A stretch of DNA of 6,336 nucleotides from Chitinophagaceae bacterium UBA4412 (GCA_002400445.1 DGQO01000217.1:4879-11214), one strand, 5' to 3'. Shown: positions 1 to 6,336, counted from the first letter of the stretch. Notes: generated from the sequence alone by a model not told the origin. Translations and numbers: made by a program.

Positions 1-1971
1 GGAGATTGTGTGGTTATTAAATTGAGCAGCGCAGGTGGAATAGTGTGGGCAAAAGCCCTCGGCGGTACCCAGGGAGAAGTTGGCTATTCCATCGTGCAAA
101 CAAATGATAACGGTTATATCATTGCGGCTTCGTCCTATTCGAACAATGGGGATGTGACCGGCCATCATGGAGATACCAATTATAATAATGAAGATTACTG
201 GATCGTAAAGCTAGATGCAACGGGCAACATTACCTGGCAAAAATCTATTGGTGGCACCCGGTTCGATCGGCCGCAGTCTATCCGGCAAACTAGCGATAAT
301 GGTTATATTATTTCTGGCAAAAGTGTATCAACTGATGGAGATGTTACCGGCAACCACGGCGGCTTTGATTACTGGGTGATAAAGACAGATGCGAGCGGTT
401 CAATCATTTGGCAAAAATCACTGGGTGGCAGCGCCGAGGATGATGGATTTGGTATTGAGCTCACAAGCGAGGGCGGCTACATTGTTTGCGGAAAGAGTCT
501 TTCAAATGATGGTGATGTTTCAGGCCACAATCTACCCATTAGCTATCCCGATGCCTGGGTTGTTAAACTTACCAGTGCGGGGGCTATCACCTGGCAGAAA
601 TGCCTTGGAGGCACCGCAACGGATTATGGCTATGCTATAAAAGAAACAGGAAGTGGTTTTGCCATGCTGGGAGCTTATGGTAGTCGTGGTAATGCCGGAG
701 ACTACTGGCTTGTGCAATTAAATGCCAGTGGTAACATTACGATGCAGGTAACAGAAGGAGCCAGTGGGGGCGAGGATTACGCCTACAGTAGCCAGCAAAC
801 TTCCGATGGTGGTTACATCATTGCGGGCAATTCAACCTCCAATAATCAGGATGTATCCGGCAACCATGGTGGAAATGATATTTGGGTTGTAAAGACCAGC
901 AGTACCGGCACTATTGAATGGCAGAAGTCTATTGGAGGAGGTAAAGAAGAAATTGCCAGTATGATACGCCAGACTTCTGATGGCGGATATATTATTGCCG
1001 GTCAAACTTATTCAAACGATGGCGATGCCAGTGGCAACCATGGCGCAGGTGATGCCTGGGTAATTAAACTTACAAGTACCGGCAACATTACCTGGAAAAA
1101 ATGCTACGGCGGCTCCGATTACGAAATCGGAATTGATATTGCGCAAACAACAGACGGCGGTTATGTACTGGCAGCGCAGTCTTCATCTAATAATGGCGAT
1201 ATAAGCGGCAACCATGGACAACGAGATTATTGGATTGTGAAGTTGGATGCGAACGGTAGTATTAGCTGGCAAAAATGCCTGGGGGGTACGTCCCAGGATT
1301 ATGTGCGTGCCATCAAACAAACCAGCGATGGCGGCTATATTGTGGCAGGTGTGGTGTACTCAAATGATGGAGATGTTACGGGCAATCATGGTGCGTTTGA
1401 TTTCTGGATGGTGAAGTTGAATGACGCTGGTAATATTGACTGGAAGAAATGTATGGGCGGCACTGCAGGAGATGAAGTGAGGGATGTACAGCAAACATCC
1501 GATGGAGGCTACATCCTGGCAGGGGTGTCCAGTTCCAATGATGGCGATGTAACAGGTAACCATGGCGGAGTGGATTACTGGATTGTAAAAGTGGATGCTG
1601 CAGGAGCCATCACCTGGCAAAAATCTTTTGGAGGTACAGCTTCGGATTTTGCACTTAGCGTTAAACAAACGAGTGATGGCGGATACGTTGTTGCCGGGTA
1701 TGAGAATTCTACAGATGCTGACGTTACGGGGAACCATGGCGGCTACGACTATTGGCTCATAAAATTAGACAACCTGGGCACATTGCTTTGGCAAAAAACA
1801 CTTGGTGGCACTTCACATGATTATGCCACCAGCATGCAGGTAACGAGCGATGAAGGATTTTATATTTCCGGCTATACGATGTCAAACAACGGGGATGTGA
1901 GCAATAACCATCAGTCCTATACTTATTATGGTTTTTACGATTACTGGTCTGTAAAATTATCGCCTACAGGG
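1..1971 (+). repeat. In-gene tandem array of 58-residue (174-bp) coding repeats
   Basis: Counting from each N/GGY motif, units begin at visible residues 37, 100, 158, 219, 270, 328, 386, 444, 502, 560 and 618, with a partial unit before residue 37 and a half unit at the end (to about 657). Units 3 and 6 to 11 are each exactly 58 residues. Unit 2 (63) and unit 4 (61) carry small insertions beside the NHG motif, and unit 5 (51) is shortened. Unit 9 (1360-1392) and unit 10 (1534-1566) both encode SNDGDVTGNHG, yet 7 of those 11 codons differ at the third base. The repetition is therefore conserved at protein level and old at DNA level, not a recent slippage product. Confidence 0.92.
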
Positions 1972-2505
1972 TCACTGCCACTTACACTACTTTCTTTTAA
2001 TGCCCGGAAACAACAGAGCGATATCATCACCCAATGGCAAACGACCAGTGAATTTAATGTGAGCCATTTTGAACTGCAACGATCATCCAATGCTATAAAT
2101 TATTCAAGCATCGCAAATATTAAGGCCACCAACAACAGTACAATAAACAATTACTTCTTTACTGATGTAAATGCCACGCTAAGCAACAAAGGCAAAAAAT
2201 GGTACTATCGCCTCAAAATAATAGATCATGACGCAGCATTTAAATTCAGTAAGGTTGCTGTAATTGATATTCCCGCAAGCAGTACCATCAGTATTTATCC
2301 TAACCCCGCCCATGATTTTATAAAGCTGAATACAGCCCAGTCTCTCACCGGTGTACAGGTATTGAATTCTGCCGGAAAATGGGTAAAACAATTTGTACCC
2401 AACCCAGGCAACAGTTATGGTATAAGCGACTTAACGAACGGCATATATATCCTTCGGCTCTTAAGTAATGAAGGTCAAACTATTTTAAAATTTGAAAAGC
2501 AGTAG
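1..2505 (+). CDS. Secreted tandem-repeat protein with T9SS C-terminal sorting domain (5' truncated by window edge)
   Basis: The frame is open from base 1, which starts inside a repeat (GDCVVIKL matches the conserved D-Y-W-V-V-K-L stretch), so the true start and signal peptide lie upstream. The GTG at position 10 is only an internal valine. 834 residues are visible. Residues 1-657 are about 12 units, most exactly 58 residues long, with consensus GGYIIAG.S.SNDGDVTGNHGG.DYWVVKLD..G.I.WQK.LGGT..D....I.QTSD. Residues 659-757 are the linker domain common before T9SS signals in Bacteroidota (LPLTLLSFNA..., FELQRSS, YYRLKIID). Residues 762-834 are a type A sorting domain (SIYPNPAHDFIKLN... NGIYILRL... 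ILKFEKQ). By family knowledge such proteins cross the outer membrane through the type IX system and are released or anchored after tail cleavage. The alternating short beta-type motifs suggest beta-propeller-like blades; this is inference. Ligand or enzymatic activity is unknown, and no catalytic motif was seen. Confidence 0.93.
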   Translation, partial: GDCVVIKLSSAGGIVWAKALGGTQGEVGYSIVQTNDNGYIIAASSYSNNGDVTGHHGDTNYNNEDYWIVKLDATGNITWQKSIGGTRFDRPQSIRQTSDNGYIISGKSVSTDGDVTGNHGGFDYWVIKTDASGSIIWQKSLGGSAEDDGFGIELTSEGGYIVCGKSLSNDGDVSGHNLPISYPDAWVVKLTSAGAITWQKCLGGTATDYGYAIKETGSGFAMLGAYGSRGNAGDYWLVQLNASGNITMQVTEGASGGEDYAYSSQQTSDGGYIIAGNSTSNNQDVSGNHGGNDIWVVKTSSTGTIEWQKSIGGGKEEIASMIRQTSDGGYIIAGQTYSNDGDASGNHGAGDAWVIKLTSTGNITWKKCYGGSDYEIGIDIAQTTDGGYVLAAQSSSNNGDISGNHGQRDYWIVKLDANGSISWQKCLGGTSQDYVRAIKQTSDGGYIVAGVVYSNDGDVTGNHGAFDFWMVKLNDAGNIDWKKCMGGTAGDEVRDVQQTSDGGYILAGVSSSNDGDVTGNHGGVDYWIVKVDAAGAITWQKSFGGTASDFALSVKQTSDGGYVVAGYENSTDADVTGNHGGYDYWLIKLDNLGTLLWQKTLGGTSHDYATSMQVTSDEGFYISGYTMSNNGDVSNNHQSYTYYGFYDYWSVKLSPTGSLPLTLLSFNARKQQSDIITQWQTTSEFNVSHFELQRSSNAINYSSIANIKATNNSTINNYFFTDVNATLSNKGKKWYYRLKIIDHDAAFKFSKVAVIDIPASSTISIYPNPAHDFIKLNTAQSLTGVQVLNSAGKWVKQFVPNPGNSYGISDLTNGIYILRLLSNEGQTILKFEKQ

Positions 2506-2579
2506 GTGGAGCAATACAATTATTTTATTCTTTAAAATTCGAAAAGAAGAATTTACTCAGGAAGTGGCCCGATCAACCA

Positions 2580-2610
2580 AAGCCCCGCTGCTGTTTAGGT
2601 AGCGGGGCTT
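2580..2610. terminator. Hairpin between convergent genes, probable bidirectional terminator
   Basis: Arms aagccccgct (2580-2589) and agcggggctt (2601-2610) are perfect reverse complements, with an 11-nt loop. The GC-rich stem sits about 75 bases after the stop of the repeat protein gene and about 80 bases after the stop of the convergent desaturase gene, so it could end transcription from both sides. No proper T-run follows on either strand (gttataaag on plus, ttggttgat on minus), so it is not a textbook intrinsic terminator. A weaker AT hairpin (AAATTC 2535-2540 with GAATTT 2549-2554) precedes it on the plus strand. Confidence 0.65.
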
Positions 2611-2689
2611 GTTATAAAGTATGCATTGGCGTTTTTACTTTGGAGATTTCCATTTCACTATGCAGGCATCTCTAAGATTTTCCTGAATA

Positions 2690-3700
2690 CTAAAATGCAA
2701 GTTTGTGGTTCTTGCTCAGCCAGGAGAGATTTATTTCGTCGGGCACTTTCATGCGCTCTGCAATTCTTTTATAACGAGCCGCCAAAGTACATAAGTAGTC
2801 CTGGGCCCTGGATGCACCATCTTTTAATCCTGTAAGAGATTCAATCTTCCAGAGAGACACAAGGTGATCAATAATATTGGCATAGTCCCAGGTAGTATAT
2901 ACACCAATCTTTTGCGTGATAGCAGAGAAATCATTGAATATATTAGGATTTCTTGCACCTTCTGCCATCAGGATTGCAGGCATTACAATTTGCTTGCGCA
3001 TCATGTGCTCAAAAGATTTTAACGCACCGTTGGGGTCAATCTCAAATATGCGGGACATAAAACTTTTGTAGGCATTTTCGTGCCTTGCTTCGTCGCCTGC
3101 AATGGTTTTGCAAATCCTGGAAAGCGTATTGTCTCCCGCCTTATCGGCCAGTTTACCCGTATTTACATGAGAAATTTTTGTAGCTCTTTCCTGGAAGGAA
3201 GTATATACAATGGCCTGGTAAGGGTCCAGGTTGGTATTGGGATTAAATCCATTGTAAATTAAACGATGTATGGTTTGTTCTACCTCTTTCATGTCGCACC
3301 TGCCGGTGAGGTATAGGTACTTGTTTAATAGATCGCCATGCCGGTTTTCTTCTGCCGTCCAGGCACGGCTCCATCTTACCCAGCCGTTCGTGCTGGTCAG
3401 TTCCCGATCTTCATTCAACATTAAATTAAAATAGGTTTGATAACTCGGCAGGGCTTCTTCGGTAATCATATTACCCACAAGCGAACTGATTACGGTATCG
3501 GGAATACAATCGCTGCGCTCCCTTAAACTTTTTATTTGTTCCAATGCATCTGGTAAAGTAAGGTCTGGCAAAAAATCTGTAGGCTGCCAGCAATCATCGG
3601 GGTCAAGCAAGGTTTTTTCTACAGCCTGTGCCACAAAACCTTCCATAGTGCTACACACTTCCATGTTTTTGGCTAACTCATTTTCTTCATTATTCATCAT
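2690..3700 (-). CDS. Soluble acyl-[acyl-carrier-protein] desaturase (plant stearoyl-ACP desaturase family)
   Basis: This 336-residue protein closely resembles plant plastid stearoyl-ACP desaturases, without their transit peptide. These are soluble di-iron enzymes that use O2 and reduced ferredoxin to place a cis double bond in an ACP-bound acyl chain. All six iron ligands of the castor enzyme have counterparts: E81 (in ITEEALPSYQ), E118 and H121 (in WTAEENRHG), E171 (in YTSFQERAT), and E204 and H207 (in GDEARHE). The spacings E118-E171 (53) and E171-E204 (33) equal those in castor, from memory of that sequence; E81-E118 is one residue shorter. The C-terminal region keeps GVYT.WDYANI and LTGLK. 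Start: two adjacent ATG codons (3700-3698, 3697-3695); the outer is used here, with only a weak AAAG upstream, usual for the phylum. It is separated by 305 bases from the next minus-strand gene, so it is probably transcribed on its own. Double-bond position and chain length cannot be read from the sequence. Confidence 0.95.
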   Translation of the reverse strand: MMNNEENELAKNMEVCSTMEGFVAQAVEKTLLDPDDCWQPTDFLPDLTLPDALEQIKSLRERSDCIPDTVISSLVGNMITEEALPSYQTYFNLMLNEDRELTSTNGWVRWSRAWTAEENRHGDLLNKYLYLTGRCDMKEVEQTIHRLIYNGFNPNTNLDPYQAIVYTSFQERATKISHVNTGKLADKAGDNTLSRICKTIAGDEARHENAYKSFMSRIFEIDPNGALKSFEHMMRKQIVMPAILMAEGARNPNIFNDFSAITQKIGVYTTWDYANIIDHLVSLWKIESLTGLKDGASRAQDYLCTLAARYKRIAERMKVPDEINLSWLSKNHKLAF

Positions 3701-3770
3701 AAATACTTTAATTATTATACAGGAATTACGTTCTCAAGATAAGGCGGTAAGCTATAATTACTGTGAAGTA

Positions 3771-3801
3771 CAAAAAGAATACCTGTTTTGCTGATAACAA
3801 A
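3771..3801 (-). promoter_or_regulatory. Tentative Bacteroidota-type promoter for the acyl-ACP desaturase
   Basis: On the minus strand TTTG (3801-3798) is followed after 16 bases by TATTCTTTTTG (3781-3771). This resembles, imperfectly, the phylum's primary sigma factor pattern of TTTG near -33 and TAnnTTTG near -7. Transcription would start near 3765, leaving a leader of about 65 bases before the ATG. The match to the -7 box is not exact, and AT-rich sequence gives chance matches. Confidence 0.25.
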
Positions 3802-3835
3802 ATTTGTCGCAAGTTGTTTGAAAGAGTGTGTTGAT

Positions 3836-3894
3836 TGTTGCACAGGTGAAATAAATTCCTGATACATTCTTACGATATAGAAACCCGTGCAACA
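3836..3894. repeat. Imperfect 12-bp inverted repeat upstream of the desaturase
   Basis: The arms are TGTTGCACAGGT (3836-3847) and ACCCGTGCAACA (3883-3894), separated by 35 bases. They are reverse complements at 11 of 12 positions. The single mismatch would be a G-U pair in a minus-strand transcript and an A-C mismatch in a plus-strand one, so a minus-strand RNA would fold slightly better. It lies upstream of the tentative desaturase promoter, so it could be a regulator site, a structured RNA stem or the mark of a small mobile element. Nothing visible decides between these. Confidence 0.55.
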
Positions 3895-4005
3895 CAGCGC
3901 CAGATGGGCTTTAGCGTTGCCTGAGGTGGGCATTAGGATGAGCGGTTTGTTAACACGACAATTCGAAAACTTTAGCTATGAAGTTTATAGGTTCGCCGGG
4001 TGTTT

Positions 4006-5169
4006 TTAATACTCACCACTTGCACCGCCGCCACCAAAGTTGCCTCCACCGAATTGGGTTCCCGCTTTCGTTTCTGGTTGGCCAGGTAATGTTTCTGCAA
4101 TAATGAGTGCTTCAATATTTAATGATGATGGGTGGCTCAGTTTTTCCTCGGATGTAAAACCGGCTTTGGGATATTTTAAATAGTTGATGAGCAGATAAGC
4201 GATGGCCATCATGAGCAAGCCTCCAATAATCATAAGAGTTTCTACGGGTAATACCTGGTGATAATACCGCACCGTAAATACAATAGCTGCCAGGAGCAAT
4301 AATCCAATTCTTAAGAGGATGACATCTTTTTTAAGAATTCCCCAAAAAATATAAAGGAATGGTATTGCTATAGTGAAGAGCCAAAATAACCATCCGAAAG
4401 GAATGCTGTCGCCTGGCCTGGATGGCAAATTAAAAAACGCAATGCTGGCTTCTCTTACTACATAATAATTTCCCGAAAAGTAAACACCCAAAAGCCCCGT
4501 AATACCGATAAGAGAAAGACATTTTTGGTAATATTTAGCAGCAGGAACCTTTCCTGTTTTTTTACTGAAGAAATAAATTAAGGCTGAAATGATCATTAGT
4601 ACAAAGGGCAAAATGTTTTTACCAGTATTGCCCATCCGTTCCAGTGAAAAGAAAATAATCGCCAGCAATGCAACAGCCGCAATTACGGCCATTAACCTAT
4701 CTGCAAAACGAAGCGTACAAAAAGTGGCCATCGTAAAAATAAGTATAGAATTGGTTAAAGGGCCTATGTCCAATGCAAGATTTAGTCCGGCGAATATAAA
4801 CCCGGTAGCCATCCATTGCAAGGCATCATCCACTCCCGATTGATAATGCTTTTTCGTACCTACAAACCACTCCAGGGCGGCATAGCAAATGATCCCGAAA
4901 AAAATACACAATACGGCCGCCTTTGTGTCTATTTCATTTGCAGAGAATAGGAATAGCAGCGCAAATATGCCAAATGAAAAACCAATGATGATGATGCTTA
5001 GAATGATTAATCCAATGCGGATAAAAATATTAGGTGTGTAAAAGCCAGTAGGGTAGAGGGCTGCAGCATTTTGTTTCTCCCCGTTGCTGATGCAGTTTTC
5101 TGCAAATGCATTTTCTAACTGCGCTACAACATCGTTGTGTTCAAGCCATTCTTTTTTATAAGCGATCAT
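4006..5169 (-). CDS. Polytopic membrane protein with glycine-rich FGGGGASG tail, partner of the DUF2157-like protein
   Basis: This 387-residue protein has a hydrophilic N-terminal region (about 1-45; MIAYKKEWLEHNDVVAQLENAF then ISNGEKQNAAALYPTGFY). Roughly ten hydrophobic segments follow, near residues 49-77, 83-102, 116-133, 139-155, 158-175, 184-201, 217-232, 256-277, 283-299 and 309-330. A hydrophilic tail of about 57 residues ends in TQFGGGNFGGGGASGEY. There is no signal peptide and no recognisable enzymatic motif. Its ATG overlaps the TGA of the upstream DUF2157-like gene (ATGA, 5169-5166), implying translational coupling and a joint role in the inner membrane. DUF2157 proteins in other bacteria are often encoded next to a second multi-spanning protein such as a DUF4401 type; this one may be the Bacteroidota counterpart, but I cannot assign the family. 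The glycine tail resembles that of TPM-domain (YgcG-like) and DUF2207 proteins, though the rest does not. Function unknown. Confidence 0.9.
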   Translation of the reverse strand: MIAYKKEWLEHNDVVAQLENAFAENCISNGEKQNAAALYPTGFYTPNIFIRIGLIILSIIIIGFSFGIFALLFLFSANEIDTKAAVLCIFFGIICYAALEWFVGTKKHYQSGVDDALQWMATGFIFAGLNLALDIGPLTNSILIFTMATFCTLRFADRLMAVIAAVALLAIIFFSLERMGNTGKNILPFVLMIISALIYFFSKKTGKVPAAKYYQKCLSLIGITGLLGVYFSGNYYVVREASIAFFNLPSRPGDSIPFGWLFWLFTIAIPFLYIFWGILKKDVILLRIGLLLLAAIVFTVRYYHQVLPVETLMIIGGLLMMAIAYLLINYLKYPKAGFTSEEKLSHPSSLNIEALIIAETLPGQPETKAGTQFGGGNFGGGGASGEY

Positions 5170-6149
5170 AAAGCTTTTATTTGTTTATTCATGCTTATTA
5201 AGAATGCGATCATGCCAATTGCCGACGCAATAAAATAGAAGAACGCCATATAAATGCCAGCCATATCGTTACTGAAAGGGCTATCAAACAAGAGGCGGAT
5301 CACTACATAACCGAGCCCAATATAACCGTAGAGGGTAAGCAGCAGGATATAATAAAATGATTTTTCTTTCCTTGCCTTGTGGTAAACAAAGAAACAGATA
5401 CCTGCCAAAAATAAAAACCACAACAAGTAAATGGCTTCAAAATGAAACATAGCGGCAAGGCAGGAAATACATAAAATATTCGTTCCAAAATTGCTATACG
5501 TAAATTCAAAGTGCTTTTTAATTTGCGTTTTCTGTGTTGCCACAGCAGCTAAGATCAACAACACACCTATGAACAAGCCTGTAAAAATGATGCTGCTGCT
5601 GTTAAAGTCATTTTGAGCTAATATCCGGGTTGGTGTTACAGCAAGACCCGCCCATGCTGCCAGGTTGGTTATGGCCATACTTAAAATGCCCAGGTGATCA
5701 AAATAATAGGCACTGAAAAACAGTACGACCATGGGAATAAAACTGGCGAGGCCATAACGGGTGCCAAAAACATTGTATTGAAACTGGAGGTAACCAATAA
5801 AAGTGATGAAACTGAGGCAGCCTAATAATAAGATATAATCAAAAAAGGAATTGGGCGCTTCAGCTTTTTGCCTGGAAAATGCATTCTTTGTTTTGGTACA
5901 GTAATAAAAACTGCCCGCACTCAGCAAAGCAATACTGGCGAGGATAACCTGGTGGCCGATGGAATCAATATTTTGATACACGATCATACCAAGCCCCGTA
6001 GTGAGCAGCATTACGCCCAGGTACAAAAAAGTTTTAAGTTCCCAATGAACAGATAGCAGGTTGTTGCTTTCCTGTTGTTTGATTTTGGCGAAAGATGCTT
6101 CGGTGATGATACCTTGTGCATGCAGCTTTTCAAAAATACATATATCCAT
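5166..6149 (-). CDS. DUF2157-like polytopic membrane protein
   Basis: 327 residues from the chosen start. Residues 1-35 form a soluble N-terminal helix region (MDICIFEKLHAQGIITEASFAKIKQ) like the N-terminus of DUF2157 proteins, where a leucine/glycine/isoleucine pattern precedes the first membrane span. Nine or ten hydrophobic segments follow, near residues 40-58, 67-83, 104-123, 132-149, 154-171, 187-204, 222-236, 239-255, 265-288 and 299-319; the protein ends in NKQIKAL. The frame is open further upstream to a TTG at 6248, directly after the stop of the preceding gene, but the extra 33 residues (with VCRSGFC, HHCIVIC) do not look like a leader or a domain. The ATG at 6149-6147 begins where family-like sequence begins, so it is preferred. 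No clear Shine-Dalgarno is present. The stop overlaps the next gene's ATG by four bases. Role unknown; DUF2157 assignment is from pattern memory, moderately sure. Confidence 0.85.
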   Translation of the reverse strand: MDICIFEKLHAQGIITEASFAKIKQQESNNLLSVHWELKTFLYLGVMLLTTGLGMIVYQNIDSIGHQVILASIALLSAGSFYYCTKTKNAFSRQKAEAPNSFFDYILLLGCLSFITFIGYLQFQYNVFGTRYGLASFIPMVVLFFSAYYFDHLGILSMAITNLAAWAGLAVTPTRILAQNDFNSSSIIFTGLFIGVLLILAAVATQKTQIKKHFEFTYSNFGTNILCISCLAAMFHFEAIYLLWFLFLAGICFFVYHKARKEKSFYYILLLTLYGYIGLGYVVIRLLFDSPFSNDMAGIYMAFFYFIASAIGMIAFLISMNKQIKAL

Positions 6150-6248
6150 AAGGCTGCAAATTACAATACAATGATGTACGGGGTTCTTCTCAATTAGGCG
6201 TAGTACTCCCGGTGTAAAATTGCAAAAGCCCGATCGGCAGACTAGCAA

Positions 6249-6336
6249 TCACTCCATCAGTTTCATTTCTACCCGCCTGTTTTGCGCTTTGCCTTCTGCA
6301 GTTGTATTATCGGCAATGGGTTGGGTGGGGCCATAG
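6249..6336 (-). CDS. C-terminal end of an OmpA-family outer-membrane/peptidoglycan-binding protein (partial)
   Basis: The last 28 codons before a TGA at 6251-6249 read YGPTQPIADNTTAEGKAQNRRVEMKLME (split here as YGPTQPIADNTTAEG and KAQNRRVEMKLME). The pattern YG...P...N.T..G.A.NRRVE is the classic end of the OmpA C-terminal domain, which binds peptidoglycan in the periplasm and tethers the outer membrane to it. The rest of the gene lies beyond the right edge, so the N-terminal architecture (beta barrel, lipoprotein, TPR or other) is unknown. It is on the same strand as the two membrane-protein genes, about 100 bases upstream of them. No clear terminator was seen in the gap, so read-through is possible. 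Confidence 0.88.
   Translation of the reverse strand, partial: YGPTQPIADNTTAEGKAQNRRVEMKLME

Larger units (their letters stand above)
3701..4005. other. Intergenic region upstream of the desaturase gene, no convincing gene
   Basis: This stretch separates the stop of the glycine-tailed membrane protein from the start of the desaturase. It contains an imperfect inverted repeat (3836-3894), a tentative promoter (3771-3801, minus) and a weak AT hairpin (AAACTT 3967-3972, AAGTTT 3981-3986) just after the membrane-protein stop, which could be a poor terminator. A minus-strand reading frame of 72 codons (3933-3715) runs through most of it, ending 14 bases before the desaturase start. It starts MPTSGNAKAHLALCC, shows no domain, signal peptide or ribosome binding site, and spans the inverted repeat, so I do not call it a gene. 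The stretch may be an interspersed non-coding repeat or the remnant of an element; that is a guess. Confidence 0.5.

Noticed and set aside
1360..1737. Minus-strand frame of 125 codons opposite the repeat protein
   Set aside because: It is antisense to three repeat units and itself shows the same periodicity, which is what a shadow of a repetitive coding sequence gives. The plus frame has clear motifs and a sorting domain.
1..1971. Tandem repeats as a CRISPR array or a DNA satellite
   Set aside because: Units are coding, in frame, diverged at synonymous positions, and have no alternating repeat and unique spacer structure.
2626..2835. Plus-strand frame of 69 codons across the desaturase 3' end
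   Set aside because: It overlaps the conserved C-terminal coding part of the desaturase on the opposite strand and has no recognisable features.
3715..3933. Minus-strand frame of 72 codons upstream of the desaturase
   Set aside because: No domain, no start signal, no family resemblance I can name, and it runs across an inverted repeat and a possible promoter. Kept as part of the intergenic description, not as a gene.
4589..4843. Plus-strand frame of 84 codons within the glycine-tailed membrane protein gene
   Set aside because: Antisense shadow of a well-supported membrane protein gene; low-complexity composition and no motif.
6226..6240. CCGATCGG palindrome after the OmpA-family stop as a terminator
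   Set aside because: It is self-complementary with no loop, and the only stem with a loop has three base pairs, so no stable hairpin forms before the short T-run.

Overview
The window looks like a chromosomal segment from a member of the Bacteroidota, most likely a Chitinophagaceae-type organism; the genus cannot be fixed from this sequence. The main evidence is a type IX secretion (T9SS) C-terminal sorting domain on the first protein, preceded by the linker module (LPLTLLSF...) typical of the phylum. Weak or absent Shine-Dalgarno sequences before the genes, and an OmpA-family C-terminus plus a DUF2157-like membrane protein of Bacteroidota style, point the same way.

Layout. Positions 1-2505 (+) hold the 3' part of a large secreted repeat protein: at least ten units of about 58 residues, a linker domain, and the T9SS sorting domain. 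A perfect 10-bp hairpin (2580-2610) lies midway between this gene and the convergent minus-strand gene. Positions 2690-3700 (-) encode a soluble plant-type acyl-ACP desaturase with all six di-iron ligands. A 305-base stretch (3701-4005) follows with no convincing gene; it holds an imperfect 12-bp inverted repeat and a tentative promoter for the desaturase. Positions 4006-5169 and 5166-6149 (-) are two polytopic membrane proteins overlapping by ATGA, hence almost certainly a translationally coupled pair. The upstream one is DUF2157-like. The downstream one ends in a glycine-rich FGGGGASG tail. At the right edge (6249-6336, -) lies the last 28 codons of an OmpA-family protein, whose gene starts outside the window.

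How the genes may work together. The only firm functional unit is the membrane-protein pair, whose role is unknown. The desaturase introduces double bonds into acyl chains during fatty acid synthesis and so affects membrane fluidity; it seems to have its own promoter region. The repeat protein is a cell-surface or secreted product with no evident link to its neighbours. No CRISPR array, tRNA, rRNA, intact mobile element or defence system is visible. Most of the window is ordinary accessory or housekeeping content; the membrane pair and the desaturase upstream region are the least explained parts.
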